Assembly (NCBI RefSeq): GCF_004117075.1
Contig: NZ_CP026721.1
Span: 1,302,001 to 1,366,000, forward strand
From: Fervidobacterium changbaicum
GTDB taxonomy: Bacteria; Thermotogota; Thermotogae; Thermotogales; Fervidobacteriaceae
DNA: 64,000 nt
Direction: 5' to 3'
In this document: piece after piece, positions 8,642 to 17,104 of the stretch
How the letters are laid out: each line of letters begins with the position of its first letter
How positions within the stretch are numbered: the stretch's first letter is position 1
Program-made: the position numbers and the translations under genes
The notes under the pieces: generated by a model
What the model was told of the DNA's origin: nothing
Databases searched by the model: none
Seen by the model: the letters and a program-made list of their open reading frames with translations, nothing else

Positions 8642-9517
8642 TTAATCTTCAATGTATTTCTTAACGAAATTCGGAAGTGCGAATGCAGCTTTGTGAATTT
8701 CTTCGTTGTAGTACCTGAGAGGTTCTTTGAAGTTTCTTACCTTTTCTGGGTTGAAATCTTTTATCGGGTCCCAACCGGCCTTTGATGCGTACGTGTAGCT
8801 CCAAAGTCCACCTGGGTACGTTGGCATAAAACCAAGGTACATCTTGACAAGTGGGAAGTTGGCTTTGATTCTCTTGTAAGCTGTTGAACCCCATTCCCAA
8901 TCGTACGTCATACCTTCTGTTTGTGCACAAAGGATACCGTCTTCTTTTAGCGCTTCGTTACAAGCCTTGTAGAATTCAAGTGTGAAGAGGTGACCGCCTT
9001 GTCCAGCCGTTGGATCTGTTGAGTCAATTATTATGACATCGAATTCGTTTTTGAACTGTCTGACGAATTTTGAACCATCTTCAAAAACGAGTTCTACTCT
9101 TGGATCATTCAGCTTTGATGCGGTGTACGGGAGATATTCCATAGCAGCCCTTACGACCATTTCATCGATTTCGCACATTACAACTTTCTCTACACTTGGA
9201 TGTTTCAAAACTTCCCTAACGCTGCCGCCATCCCCACCACCGATGACGAGCACTTTCTTTGGATTTGGATGCATGAACATTGGTACGTGGACAAGCATTT
9301 CATGGTACATGAATTCATCGATTTCAGTTGTCATCGTGATACCATCCAGTGCAAAGACGCGTCCGTAGAAAGGTGATTCGAATATGTCTATTCTCTGATA
9401 TGGACTTTGTGCGGAATAAAGCCACCTATTTACCTTCATGAACAATCCACCAGGGTCTCGAGAATACCATTCCATGAACAGCATATGTCTTCCTGGTTTG
9501 AGTTCCATCTCTTCCAT
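8642..9517 (-). CDS. speE: Spermidine synthase (polyamine aminopropyltransferase)
   Basis: A 291-residue cytosolic enzyme that transfers the aminopropyl group of decarboxylated S-adenosylmethionine to a polyamine acceptor. It shows the family's FALDGITMTTEIDEFMYHEM gate-keeping region, the nucleotide-binding VLVIGGGDGGSVREVLKHPS, the acidic loop VVMCEID and the catalytic IIIDSTDPTAGQGGHLFT. Thermotogales homologs of this length accept several polyamines and make long or branched products; acceptor choice is not readable here. The second ATG (9517) lies about seven bases after AAGGGGG; the first (9523) abuts it. It lies 59 bp downstream of speD, which supplies its substrate, and ends at a clear terminator. 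Confidence 0.95.
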   Translation of the reverse strand: MEEMELKPGRHMLFMEWYSRDPGGLFMKVNRWLYSAQSPYQRIDIFESPFYGRVFALDGITMTTEIDEFMYHEMLVHVPMFMHPNPKKVLVIGGGDGGSVREVLKHPSVEKVVMCEIDEMVVRAAMEYLPYTASKLNDPRVELVFEDGSKFVRQFKNEFDVIIIDSTDPTAGQGGHLFTLEFYKACNEALKEDGILCAQTEGMTYDWEWGSTAYKRIKANFPLVKMYLGFMPTYPGGLWSYTYASKAGWDPIKDFNPEKVRNFKEPLRYYNEEIHKAAFALPNFVKKYIED

Positions 9518-9576
9518 AGGCATTCCCCCTTATATATAATTTTTATTAGCTTCTTCGTGTCTTTAATTCAACATTC

Positions 9577-9999
9577 TCAGAGGCTTGCAACAGCCTGCTT
9601 TACTTCTTCAATAGTTGCCTTGTGAGATGCGGTCTCAGGAATGCCTATTTCGTCGTATTTTCCACGTAGATGTTCGACTACGTGCGCTCTCTGAGATTTG
9701 AAAACCTTCTTAAGATACGTGAATGCTCTCCATGGATCTACGTGGTCACCGCATGTGAATAGGTCAACAGCTGCGTAGCCGTATTCTGGCCAAGTGTGAA
9801 TTGTCAAGTGTGATTCACTGACCACTACAACACCGCTCACTCCATAGGGGAGGAACCGGTGGAAAGATGAGTTGACGATTGTTGCACCAGCTTCATATGC
9901 CGCTTGTTTCATGTGGAACTCAATGGCGTCGATGTTGTCGAGTATCTCCTTGTCGCAGTCATAGAACTCCGCAATGATGTGTCTGCCCAAGCTTTTCAT
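9577..9999 (-). CDS. speD: S-adenosylmethionine decarboxylase proenzyme
   Basis: A 140-residue bacterial class 1B AdoMet decarboxylase proenzyme. The chain self-cleaves between Glu62 and Ser63 in [20 protein letters not shown]; Ser63 becomes the pyruvoyl cofactor. His68 and Cys83 (DLFTCG), the processing and catalytic residues of the Thermotoga enzyme, are present at the same numbers. It produces decarboxylated AdoMet for SpeE. The ATG is preceded by GGGAGGG at seven bases. It is the first gene of a leftward speD-speE operon, divergent from the large rightward operon. Length and motifs are canonical. Confidence 0.97.
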   Translation of the reverse strand: MKSLGRHIIAEFYDCDKEILDNIDAIEFHMKQAAYEAGATIVNSSFHRFLPYGVSGVVVVSESHLTIHTWPEYGYAAVDLFTCGDHVDPWRAFTYLKKVFKSQRAHVVEHLRGKYDEIGIPETASHKATIEEVKQAVASL

Positions 10000-10303
10000 C
10001 GTAATCCCTCCCCGTAAGAAATTTTTTTCTACCTTATGTTTTCAGGGTTTCTTGATGTTCACTTAAATGAGCACGTTGTTTCCATATACATTGGCATGTC
10101 TATTTAATTGAACACGAAGCGTCAGTATTGCGAACAATATTATATACCCCCTTTAAGAATTTTTTGGTTAAGGTGATGTAACAGTTTGTCTAATTTTTGC
10201 GTACCATCACGTTGTGTTGAGGAAGGTTAGATTATAATATTTTGCCTTACCATTTTGAGGAGAAAGTTTTACATAGACGAGACTTTGAAAGGAGAGGTGG
10301 ATT
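10000..10303. other. Divergent intergenic region between speD and the queuosine-type transporter
   Basis: 304 bp without a gene. TATAAT-like boxes are seen on both strands: GATTATAAT near 10230-10238 for the rightward genes and GTATATAAT near 10140-10146 (minus strand) for speD. Neither has a convincing -35 box at 16-18 bases, so promoters are only suggested. I found no preQ1 riboswitch core sequence upstream of the transporter. Confidence 0.4.
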
Positions 10304-10897
10304 GTGGACAGGCGAGAGAAAAACGCTATGATTTTAACAACTCTGTTCATCACAGGAATTGTTATTTCAAATGTTATCGCAGCGAAGGTTGTGAAGTTAG
10401 GAGTGTTCTTGTTTCCTTCATCAATCGTAAGTTACACGTTCACTTTTATAATCGCGAACATGATGTCAGATGTGGTTGGTAAAGAACGTTCAAAGTTTCT
10501 CGTTTTTATGGGATTTCTTGCTCAAGCGACTGCAAGTGGTCTCATTTTGCTCGGGTTGTTTCTTCCTTCAGCAAGTATCGAACGAGGAGAAGCTTACCGC
10601 TTGCTTCTGGGGATTAACTGGAGATTCACGCTTGCCAGTCTTGCCGCGTATGGAACTTCTCAGCTTATGAACTATTATATATTCAATTCCAAATTTTTCA
10701 GGAAAGCATCCGTTGCTAATTTGGTCTCTGTGCTAATTGCACAATTTTTTGATACACTGATCTTCACTATTGTGGCTTTTGTGGGTGTATACAATCAATT
10801 GTTTAATATGGTGTTGTCTCAATATGTGATAAAGATTATAATAGTGTTAGTGACAAATCCGATATTCCTCTTGACTAAAAAACTAAAGGGTGAATAA
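10304..10897 (+). CDS. Queuosine precursor transporter (YhhQ/VUT family)
   Basis: A 197-residue membrane protein with about six helices and the family's charged patches: TGIVISNVIAAKVVKLG at the N-terminus, FPSSIVSYTFTFIIANMMSDVVGKE (typical FPxxxxxFxxxDxxxEvyG-like region) and LVSVLIAQFFDTLIFTIVAF with the conserved Gln-Phe-Asp. Known members import queuine or preQ1-type 7-deazapurines for tRNA modification. Start is GTG after AAAGGAGAGGTGG. It opens a rightward gene run. No queuosine biosynthesis gene is in the window, which fits a salvage role, but substrate is inferred from family. Confidence 0.8.
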   Translation: MDRREKNAMILTTLFITGIVISNVIAAKVVKLGVFLFPSSIVSYTFTFIIANMMSDVVGKERSKFLVFMGFLAQATASGLILLGLFLPSASIERGEAYRLLLGINWRFTLASLAAYGTSQLMNYYIFNSKFFRKASVANLVSVLIAQFFDTLIFTIVAFVGVYNQLFNMVLSQYVIKIIIVLVTNPIFLLTKKLKGE

Positions 10898-10914
10898 GCT
10901 AAGGAGCTGATATT

Positions 10915-11685
10915 TTGTACATTTTTGAAACCTACGGCTTCAAAGGTTCAAAGAACATGGCAATAGATGTTACACTCGGCCAAATTGCAAATGAACTGAA
11001 CGATGCGATCTTGAGGTTCTACACATGGGAGGTTCCAACTCTTTCGCTTGGGAAACACCAAAAAGCGGATGATGTGGATTTTGAATATATTGAGAAAAAT
11101 GGCTTTGACTTAGTTCGAAGACCTTCAGGTGGACGTGCAGTTCTCCATTGGGATGAAGTGACTTATTCAATAGTTATTCCTAACGGTCATGAACTTTTCA
11201 AATATGGTGTGCTTGAGCTGTATAATTTGATTTCTAAAATCATTGTGAACGGGCTCAATAGACTTGGATATCCCGTTGAATTAACGGAAGGTAAAAATAA
11301 GCCAGTCAGCCATGTATGTTTCCAAGTGCCTTCTACGTATGAGATAACACTCAACGGTATTAAAGTCGTTGGGAGTGCGCAGACTCGCACTCAAGATTAC
11401 ATACTTCAACACGGTTCGATAGTACTTATCCCCCATGAAGAAATAAAGCATTGCTTTAGGAGCACAAAAACACTTGATATACCTTTGATAGGCTTGTACA
11501 ATTACGCCCGTAGGGAATTTTCAGAGATAGTTAAGAGCTTGAAAGAATCGTTCGAGGATTATTTTGGTGACGGGAAAGAATTTGACGAGGACACAAAAGA
11601 GAAGATTTTAGAAAACAGCAGGGTTCTTGAAGAAAGATTTTTGGTTCGAAAACCTGAAGTTTCAAAAGAGGAAGTGGGAGCATAA
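10915..11685 (+). CDS. Lipoyl/octanoyl transferase or lipoate-protein ligase (LipM/LplA-like)
   Basis: A 256-residue member of the biotin/lipoate transferase fold. It has the lipoate-site motif RRPSGGRAVLHWDEVTYS (residues 68-85), CFQVPSTYEITLNGIKVVGSAQ with Cys135 and Lys150, and QHGS. The Cys in xCFxxPSxYE is where LipM octanoyltransferases have their nucleophile, while LplA ligases have no such cysteine, so LipM-type octanoyl transfer to GcvH/E2 is favoured. Length is slightly below LipM. Start TTG follows AAGGAG by eight bases. It lies 17 bp after the transporter gene, in the same operon. Confidence 0.75.
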   Translation: MYIFETYGFKGSKNMAIDVTLGQIANELNDAILRFYTWEVPTLSLGKHQKADDVDFEYIEKNGFDLVRRPSGGRAVLHWDEVTYSIVIPNGHELFKYGVLELYNLISKIIVNGLNRLGYPVELTEGKNKPVSHVCFQVPSTYEITLNGIKVVGSAQTRTQDYILQHGSIVLIPHEEIKHCFRSTKTLDIPLIGLYNYARREFSEIVKSLKESFEDYFGDGKEFDEDTKEKILENSRVLEERFLVRKPEVSKEEVGA

Positions 11686-11702
11686 ATCCTAATGGTCTTG
11701 GT

Positions 11703-12401
11703 GTGCTGTATATTGTAGGAACACCGATAGGGAATCTCGGGGATATCACTATCAGAGCTCTTGAGGCCTTGAGAAGCGTTGATTTGATAATTGCTGAAGA
11801 TACTCGTAGAACTCTTCATTTACTTTCGCACTATGGGATTTCAAAGCCTTTGGAATCATTCAATGAAAGAAATTCTTTTAGAAAAATAGATCATATCATC
11901 GAACTGCTAAAATCAGGAACCAAAATCGCACAGGTTTCTGATGCTGGAATGCCGGTGGTTTCAGATCCAGGTTGGAACCTTGTTAAGAGATGTCACGAAG
12001 AAGGGATAAAGGTTGAGGTGATCCCAGGGCCAAGTGCACTGACAAGTGCCATAGCACTGAGTGGTTTCCAAGGGACTTATTTTTACTTCATCGGTTTCAT
12101 GCCCAAGGACAAAAACAGAAGAAGACTATTGAGAAAAATCAAGGACGATGAGCTCATTGAACGGTTCGTGTTTTTCGAAAGTCCTGAAAGATTGAAAAAA
12201 ACCTTAGAAGACATCTACAAAATCCTTGGAGATTGTAAAGTGTTCATCGCAAGGGAACTGACAAAACTCCACGAAGAGCACTTCTACGGAACAGTTTCTC
12301 AAGCTATGAATTATTTCGACAAGGTAAAAGGTGAGATTACCGTTGTCGTAGAGAAATCGGAAATTCCAGAAAGTAAAGAAGAATTGGAAGAAGATAGTTG
12401 A
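11703..12401 (+). CDS. rsmI: 16S rRNA (cytidine-1402-2'-O)-methyltransferase
   Basis: A 232-residue tetrapyrrole-methylase-fold protein. The N-terminal LYIVGTPIGNLGDITIRALE, AEDTRRTLHLL, VSDAGMPVVSDPGWNLV and VIPGPSALTSAIALSG are the canonical RsmI signatures for AdoMet binding. It methylates the ribose of C1402 in the decoding centre. The GTG start is the only in-frame start that keeps LYIVGTP; there is no strong ribosome binding site, so translation is probably coupled to the gene ending 17 bp upstream. The usual C-terminal extension of longer homologs is short here. Confidence 0.93.
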   Translation: MLYIVGTPIGNLGDITIRALEALRSVDLIIAEDTRRTLHLLSHYGISKPLESFNERNSFRKIDHIIELLKSGTKIAQVSDAGMPVVSDPGWNLVKRCHEEGIKVEVIPGPSALTSAIALSGFQGTYFYFIGFMPKDKNRRRLLRKIKDDELIERFVFFESPERLKKTLEDIYKILGDCKVFIARELTKLHEEHFYGTVSQAMNYFDKVKGEITVVVEKSEIPESKEELEEDS

Positions 12402-12421
12402 AAAGATAGGAGAAGAACGAT

Positions 12422-12958
12422 ATGCTAAAGGTAGAAACGGGTGAATTAAAAGGTAGAACAATTGCCACGGTCCCAGATCCCAGAACGAGGTACACATCAG
12501 CAATAATAAGAAGAAGCCTTGCAAATATGGTAGATTTTGAAGGAAAGGTGTGCTTGGATATATGCGCCGGTAGTGGTATTGTTGGTATAGAGATGTTGAG
12601 CAATGGAGCAAAGCATGTGACTTTTGTTGACGCATCGAGTGTGTCGATAGCAACGATAAAGAATAACGTTAAGAGATTGGGGTTAGAAGAAAGGGTTGAT
12701 ATAAGGAAAATGGATGCGCGCCGGTTTTTGGAATCTCACACCGGCGTTTTTGATGTCATTTATTCAGATCCACCGTACGAGTTAGGGCTTGTTGACGAGA
12801 TTGTTTCTCGTGTGCATATGGTTATGGGAGTCGATTCAGTTTTCATACTTCAGTGTTCAAAAAGAGAAAAGCCGAGTGAGAGCGCAATTGAAAAACTGAG
12901 AATTGTAAAGGAAAAGGACTATGGTGATACTTTGTTGATTTTCTTTGAAAAGTCGTAA
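12422..12958 (+). CDS. rsmD: RsmD-family 16S rRNA guanine-N2 methyltransferase
   Basis: A 178-residue class I methyltransferase. The LKGRTIATVPDPRTRYTSAI and RRSLANMV N-terminal region corresponds to the RsmD opening (kGrkL..P....RPTtdrvREalFN). AdoMet motif I is LDICAGSGIVGIEMLSNGA and the catalytic motif is IYSDPPYE (DPPY). RsmD methylates G966 of 16S rRNA at N2. The T/R-rich opening differs somewhat from E. coli RsmD, so a neighbouring specificity is possible. AGGAGAAG precedes the ATG. It follows rsmI by 20 bp, grouping two 16S rRNA modification enzymes. Confidence 0.85.
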   Translation: MLKVETGELKGRTIATVPDPRTRYTSAIIRRSLANMVDFEGKVCLDICAGSGIVGIEMLSNGAKHVTFVDASSVSIATIKNNVKRLGLEERVDIRKMDARRFLESHTGVFDVIYSDPPYELGLVDEIVSRVHMVMGVDSVFILQCSKREKPSESAIEKLRIVKEKDYGDTLLIFFEKS

Positions 12959-12973
12959 AATTTGGGAAAATCG

Positions 12974-12982
12974 TGGTATAAT
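12974..12982 (+). promoter_or_regulatory. Extended -10 element (TGGTATAAT) before the DUF47 gene
   Basis: TGGTATAAT is a perfect extended -10, ending 17 bases before the ATG at 13000. No good -35 box is seen. It suggests an internal promoter; transcription would start very near the ribosome binding site, leaving almost no leader. Confidence 0.4.
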
Positions 12983-12999
12983 TGTTTGGGGGTGTTAGT

Positions 13000-13647
13000 A
13001 TGCCATTTTCATTTGCGAGGAAAGAGAAAGAAGTAATAGAACGTTTACTAGATTTATCTAGAAAGACTGTAGAAGCAAGTACCACGTTGAAAGAATTTTT
13101 TGTGTGCTACTTTGAGGACAGATGTGATGGAACTCAGAATTATTTTTCGAGTATTAAACGTATCGAACATGAAGCAGATGAACTTAGAAGAGGAATTATA
13201 TCGGAGATTTACAAGGGGTTGTTCCTACCGGACATGCGTGAGGTCATACACTCATTAACGGAAGGTGTTGATAAGATCGTTAACAAGTGTGAGTCTGTAA
13301 GCAAGATAGTGGATTATCAACATCCCGACGTCCCAGATGAACTAAAAGAGAAAGTGATTAAACAGTTGGAGTGTGCTGTCAAAGCCGCGGAATCTTTTGT
13401 GAAAGCAGTGGAAAAGCTATTCGATAACCTTGACGAAGTCCAACATTACGTAATTGAGGTTGAGAGATTTGAACACGACGAAGACGTGGTTGAAGAAGAG
13501 TTACTGAGAGCGATATTCAGCAAGGATATACCACTTGCTGAGAAGATGCAGTTGAAAGAATTGGTTATTAACATAGGTGATATAGTCGACAGGACAGAGG
13601 ATGCCTCAGATATATTGGAGGTATTGCTATTAAAAATCGCCTACTGA
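13000..13647 (+). CDS. DUF47 / PhoU-like protein
   Basis: A 215-residue all-helical protein of the DUF47 family. Seen are SSIKRIEHEADELRRGIISE, the E(x)3D(x)6 metal-ligand pattern of PhoU repeats, a second copy VIEVERFEHDEDVVEEELLRAI and the C-terminal DIVDRTEDASDILEVL. Homologs bind metal clusters and usually sit next to Pit phosphate permeases, regulating phosphate transport. No pit gene is adjacent here. The ATG at 13000 has GGGGGTG at five bases. Its 3' end overlaps the likely start of the secreted lipase gene. Confidence 0.85.
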   Translation: MPFSFARKEKEVIERLLDLSRKTVEASTTLKEFFVCYFEDRCDGTQNYFSSIKRIEHEADELRRGIISEIYKGLFLPDMREVIHSLTEGVDKIVNKCESVSKIVDYQHPDVPDELKEKVIKQLECAVKAAESFVKAVEKLFDNLDEVQHYVIEVERFEHDEDVVEEELLRAIFSKDIPLAEKMQLKELVINIGDIVDRTEDASDILEVLLLKIAY

Positions 13648-14702
13648 TATTCAGTAGTTCTGTTATTGCTTTTCTTGTTTTTACAACATTCTTGCTTACG
13701 TTTTTTTCAGTTCTTGCTTTCGCCCAACCAGAAGAAGCAGAAGAGATAGGAACATACTATGTGTACTACAACTCTTTAATTCCAGTTTACAAAACGCTCT
13801 ATAAGATAGAGCCTTTCTTCGAGTATTCGAAGATAGTTGAGTACAAATGGAAAAGGCCTGTAGCACGACTTGTTGAAATCAGAGAACCAAAAATTAATGA
13901 GCCTTCTGTAGTTTTAATTCCAGGGATGGATCCCAACGAGATAAACGGAGAATGGACGGATTACAAAAGGTATTTTGTTGATACGTGGAAAAGATGTCTA
14001 CCGGAAAAATACGGGCTTTATGTTTTTATTTATACGTCGCTGGACGTTCCACTGGAAGAAAGTGCCGAGAAACTTACTCAGGAAGTTCAAAGGTTAGCTT
14101 CATCTGGCAGTGGGAGCTCCAAGTTCAATTTTTACGCCCACAGTATGGGTGGATTATTGTTGAGGTACGCACTGCAGCATGAGGGTTTTTTAAAACATGT
14201 TAATAAGATAGTCTTTGCTGGAACGCCACATATAGGTTCTCCATTTGCGAATTTTGTAGTGATGAACAAGAAACTCCTGAAGCTTAGAAACGATTGGAAC
14301 TATCTGAAAGCGATCTTAATCACCGCAAATTTGGCAAGTGTATTTATAGAAGCACCAAATTATCGATACCTAACATACAAAAGAGAACATCCCGGAATTC
14401 CTGAGGGTGTTGAATTTGTGAACTTCGCAGCGGTGATAAGGCAGAGCAATGAACTGATTGTACAGAATATCTTAAAAACCGAGCCGTTTTCGAGTGCAGC
14501 GATGGTCTTTTTGAACTCGGTAAGTAAAATCGTATTTCCTGAGGGTGAATTCACTGAAAATGATGGTATGGTACCATTGATTAGCGCTACTGCTTTTGGA
14601 AAGAGCGAGATTTTCGAAGGTTTTGACCATGCAGATTTTATTTTGAGTGATATAATTGTAAGGAAAGCAATTGAGTTTTTCTACAATGAGAAAGAATTTT
14701 AA
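13629..14702 (+). CDS. Secreted alpha/beta-hydrolase (lipase/esterase), probable ATT start
   Basis: An exported serine hydrolase. The nucleophile elbow is FYAHSMGGLLLRYAL (AHSMGG), with likely acid in ENDGMVPL and histidine in GFDHADF; the N-terminal VLIPGMDP is the oxyanion strand. The fold resembles PGAP1/LCAT-type lipases. From the first ATG-like codon (TTG 13692) the signal peptide would be cut short. Extending upstream in frame gives MKNRLLIF, a long hydrophobic core and AFA/QPEE, a full signal peptide. It begins at ATT (13629), placed six bases after GGAGGT (13617-13622); no ATG, GTG or TTG is available there. The start overlaps the DUF47 gene by 19 bp, implying coupling. Confidence 0.75.
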   Translation: MKNRLLIFSSSVIAFLVFTTFLLTFFSVLAFAQPEEAEEIGTYYVYYNSLIPVYKTLYKIEPFFEYSKIVEYKWKRPVARLVEIREPKINEPSVVLIPGMDPNEINGEWTDYKRYFVDTWKRCLPEKYGLYVFIYTSLDVPLEESAEKLTQEVQRLASSGSGSSKFNFYAHSMGGLLLRYALQHEGFLKHVNKIVFAGTPHIGSPFANFVVMNKKLLKLRNDWNYLKAILITANLASVFIEAPNYRYLTYKREHPGIPEGVEFVNFAAVIRQSNELIVQNILKTEPFSSAAMVFLNSVSKIVFPEGEFTENDGMVPLISATAFGKSEIFEGFDHADFILSDIIVRKAIEFFYNEKEF

Positions 14703-14736
14703 AATAACAGGTGAACGAAAAAGAAGGTGATGGGGT

Positions 14737-15234
14737 TTGCAAGTGAGAAAGCTTAGAAGAACGATGAGCTTTATTGCGGTTTTTGTAGTAACGTTTATAC
14801 TCTCATCTTGTTCGATCCCATTTGTCCCGGAAGTTCCTCCGGGAAGTTACTCTGTTGAAGCAGCTATAAATGTAATTGCAAATAAGTATATGTTGATGGA
14901 TACTGGTTGGATAAACGGGTTTGGCGATATGGAACTTGGAGAAGGTAGGTACGCAACGTTTGATGGCGTCGATGGTTTTCTTATGGTTTTTAGATACGAC
15001 GATTTTGAACAAGCAAAAGACGCGTGGAATAAGATAACAAAAAAGTACGGTAATCCTTTCAAACTGAAGTATTTGAAAATAAACATGGGCACTTATGGTG
15101 TCTTTACAATTCGTTTAGAAAATACGGACCTGTATTGCTGGTACAAAGAGAATTGGCTTTTCATCGTCACCGGAGACAAGATAGAGAGGTTTGTGATGGA
15201 TATAAACAATATCTACAAAACCATAAAAAAGTAA
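14737..15234 (+). CDS. Putative lipoprotein of unknown function
   Basis: A 165-residue protein with a lipoprotein signal peptide: basic start (VRKLRRT), hydrophobic stretch and lipobox ILSSC, so the mature protein would be lipid-anchored at the cell surface or periplasm. The rest is a small alpha/beta domain containing MDTGWINGFGDMELGEG, RYATFDGVDGFLMVFRYDDF and NTDLYCWYKENWLFIVTGD. I do not recognise it; similar short lipoproteins occur in Thermotogales. Start TTG (14737) or GTG (14743), both after GAAGGTGATGGGG. It lies 34 bp after the lipase gene and 13 bp before rnhB. Confidence 0.7.
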   Translation: MQVRKLRRTMSFIAVFVVTFILSSCSIPFVPEVPPGSYSVEAAINVIANKYMLMDTGWINGFGDMELGEGRYATFDGVDGFLMVFRYDDFEQAKDAWNKITKKYGNPFKLKYLKINMGTYGVFTIRLENTDLYCWYKENWLFIVTGDKIERFVMDINNIYKTIKK

Positions 15235-15247
15235 ACAAAGGTGAAGT

Positions 15248-16000
15248 ATGACATTTGTTGAAGAAAACGATTCAGTGCGGTTGTTTGGAGACAAACCTAA
15301 GATCGATTACACCGTAATTGGAGTTGACGAGGCAGGACGTGGACCGCTATTTGGACCTGTTGTGGCAGCGGCGGTTTATTTTGATGAAGGCGTTAATATC
15401 GAGGGAATTGCCGACAGTAAGAAGTTAAATGAAAAGCACCGAGAAAAACTGTACAACGAGATTTTTCTTCATGCCAAATTTGGTCTGGGACTTGCAACAC
15501 CTGAGGAGATAGACTTATACAACATATTTCATGCCACTGAACTTGCGATGAACAGAGCTCTTGAGATATTGAGCCAGTTCGTTGAAATTAAGAATGTCTT
15601 CGTTGATGGGAAGAATTTAAAACTGAACTTTCCTGCTGTGTGTGTTGTCAAAGGAGATGCTAAGATTTATCAGATCTCTGCGGCATCGATACTGGCGAAA
15701 GTTACACGTGATAAGATTATTGAGAAGTTTCATGTTCAGTATCCAGAGTACAATCTGATACATCACAAAGGATATCCAACAAAGGAGCATATAGACCTTT
15801 TGCAAAAATACGGTCCGACACCTTTTCACAGGTTAACTTTTGAGCCGGTGCTTGAATTGTTGTCAGTAGAGCTGCTTGATGATTGGTTTAGCAGAGGATT
15901 AATTAGCGAGATTAGGTACAGACATCTTTTAAATTTACTGGAGGTGGACCTCTTTGGCACAATCAGAACACCTAAACGAAAAAAAAGAATTGGAAAATGA
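15248..16000 (+). CDS. rnhB: Ribonuclease HII
   Basis: A 250-residue type 2 RNase H that nicks RNA-DNA hybrids and removes ribonucleotides. Catalytic acids are visible: Asp27-Glu28 in [18 protein letters not shown], Asp120 in VFVDGKNL and Asp137/Asp155 in [25 protein letters not shown] is the conserved substrate-contact loop. The C-terminus has about 40 residues after the catalytic core, as in the Thermotoga enzyme. AAAGGTGA precedes the ATG. The last 47 bp overlap thyX in another frame. Confidence 0.96.
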   Translation: MTFVEENDSVRLFGDKPKIDYTVIGVDEAGRGPLFGPVVAAAVYFDEGVNIEGIADSKKLNEKHREKLYNEIFLHAKFGLGLATPEEIDLYNIFHATELAMNRALEILSQFVEIKNVFVDGKNLKLNFPAVCVVKGDAKIYQISAASILAKVTRDKIIEKFHVQYPEYNLIHHKGYPTKEHIDLLQKYGPTPFHRLTFEPVLELLSVELLDDWFSRGLISEIRYRHLLNLLEVDLFGTIRTPKRKKRIGK

Positions 16001-16718
16001 TAGCTCAAATAGTGCGCAACTTGAGAGCAATTTGTTTGAAGCAAAGGTTTTAGATAAAGGATTTGTACGTCTTGTTGACATGATGGGGGACGATTACGCA
16101 GCGGTAAAGGCTGCGCGCGTTTCATATGGCCAGGGGCTCAAAACTCCCGAGCGCGATAGGGCTTTGATATTTTACTTAATGGAGCATGGTCACGAGACAC
16201 CTTTTGAGCACATAGTCTTTACTTTCCATGTTAAAGCTCCGCTTTTTGTAGCAAGGCAGTGGTTTAGGCACAGGATAGGCTCCTTCAATGAAATAAGTCA
16301 AAGATACACGGAAATTAAGGAAGAAGAATTTTACATCCCTGAGAACGTTCGCGTCAATGTTCCGGAAGACAGACAAAAGGCAGTTCCTGTGGAGGACGAA
16401 GAGTTATTGGAAAAAGCCAGAAGTTTAATGGTAAAGTCTTTTGAGGACAGTTACAGCACTTACAAAGAGTTGCTGGCCTTAGGAGTAGCAAGGGAATTAG
16501 CAAGGATAGTGCTTCCCCTGTCAACTTACACTCAGTTTTACTGGACAGTTAACGCACGAAGTCTGATGAATTTTTTGAATCTTCGTGCTGATTCTCATGC
16601 GCAGTGGGAAATTCAGCAATATGCCATTGCCATAGCGAGAATGTTCAAAGAAAAATGTCCTTGGACGTATGAGGCTTTTACGAAATACGCTTACAGGGGT
16701 GATCTACTTGAAGCTTAG
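15954..16718 (+). CDS. thyX: FAD-dependent thymidylate synthase
   Basis: A 254-residue flavoprotein making dTMP from dUMP with methylene-tetrahydrofolate and NADPH. The ThyX signature [14 protein letters not shown] is at residues 105-118, [20 protein letters not shown] is the FAD-binding region and [20 protein letters not shown] the dUMP-binding C-terminal region. The TTG start at 15954 has GGAGGTGG at seven bases and gives an N-terminal extension of roughly 28 residues compared with the typical start near VLDKGFVRL. That extension is polar and mostly lies within the overlap with rnhB. folD, which supplies methylene-tetrahydrofolate, is two genes downstream. Confidence 0.95.
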   Translation: MAQSEHLNEKKELENDSSNSAQLESNLFEAKVLDKGFVRLVDMMGDDYAAVKAARVSYGQGLKTPERDRALIFYLMEHGHETPFEHIVFTFHVKAPLFVARQWFRHRIGSFNEISQRYTEIKEEEFYIPENVRVNVPEDRQKAVPVEDEELLEKARSLMVKSFEDSYSTYKELLALGVARELARIVLPLSTYTQFYWTVNARSLMNFLNLRADSHAQWEIQQYAIAIARMFKEKCPWTYEAFTKYAYRGDLLEA

Positions 16719-17064
16719 AGAAGTTTTGGAACTTGTAAATGGTAGAGTTGTTGCACCGGAAAATGCGAATTTGGATATTGAAATTTCCAAAGTTGCCGCA
16801 TCAGATCTTATGAGCGATGTCTTGGCTCTCAGTGAGCCAGGTTCTTTGCTTGTAACAGGACTTGCAACACCGCAATGTGTGAGAACAGCAGGTGTTGTTG
16901 GTATACCTGTGGTTTTAATTGTGAGAAATAGAGATATCATGCCTGAGACAATAAAAGCTGCTGAACTTTCGGGCGTTGTATTGTGTGTTACAAAAAAAGG
17001 TATGTACGAAGTTTGTGGTATACTTTATTCTGCAGGGCTACAACCTGTTTTTAATCAGGGATGA
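16708..17064 (+). CDS. DRTGG-domain protein
   Basis: A 118-residue stand-alone DRTGG domain: [14 protein letters not shown], then a Rossmann-like alternation ([65 protein letters not shown]). DRTGG domains occur at the N-terminus of HPr kinase-like and phosphotransacetylase proteins and next to CBS domains; alone, their role is unknown, possibly ligand sensing. I chose TTG (16708), seven bases after GGGGTGAT, rather than the ATG at 16669 inside thyX. It overlaps the thyX stop by 11 bp, so it is coupled. Confidence 0.75.
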   Translation: MKLREVLELVNGRVVAPENANLDIEISKVAASDLMSDVLALSEPGSLLVTGLATPQCVRTAGVVGIPVVLIVRNRDIMPETIKAAELSGVVLCVTKKGMYEVCGILYSAGLQPVFNQG

Positions 17065-17104
17065 AGAAATAAACTTTATTTAAGAATTTAAGAGGTGGAA
17101 GACT

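Noticed and set aside
10100-10303. Possible preQ1 riboswitch upstream of the transporter
   Set aside because: I looked for the short preQ1-I core with its loop and A-rich tail and found none.
10255-10482. Plus-strand frame of 75 codons overlapping the queuosine-type transporter
   Set aside because: Out of frame with the transporter, whose membrane motifs and ribosome binding site are clear.
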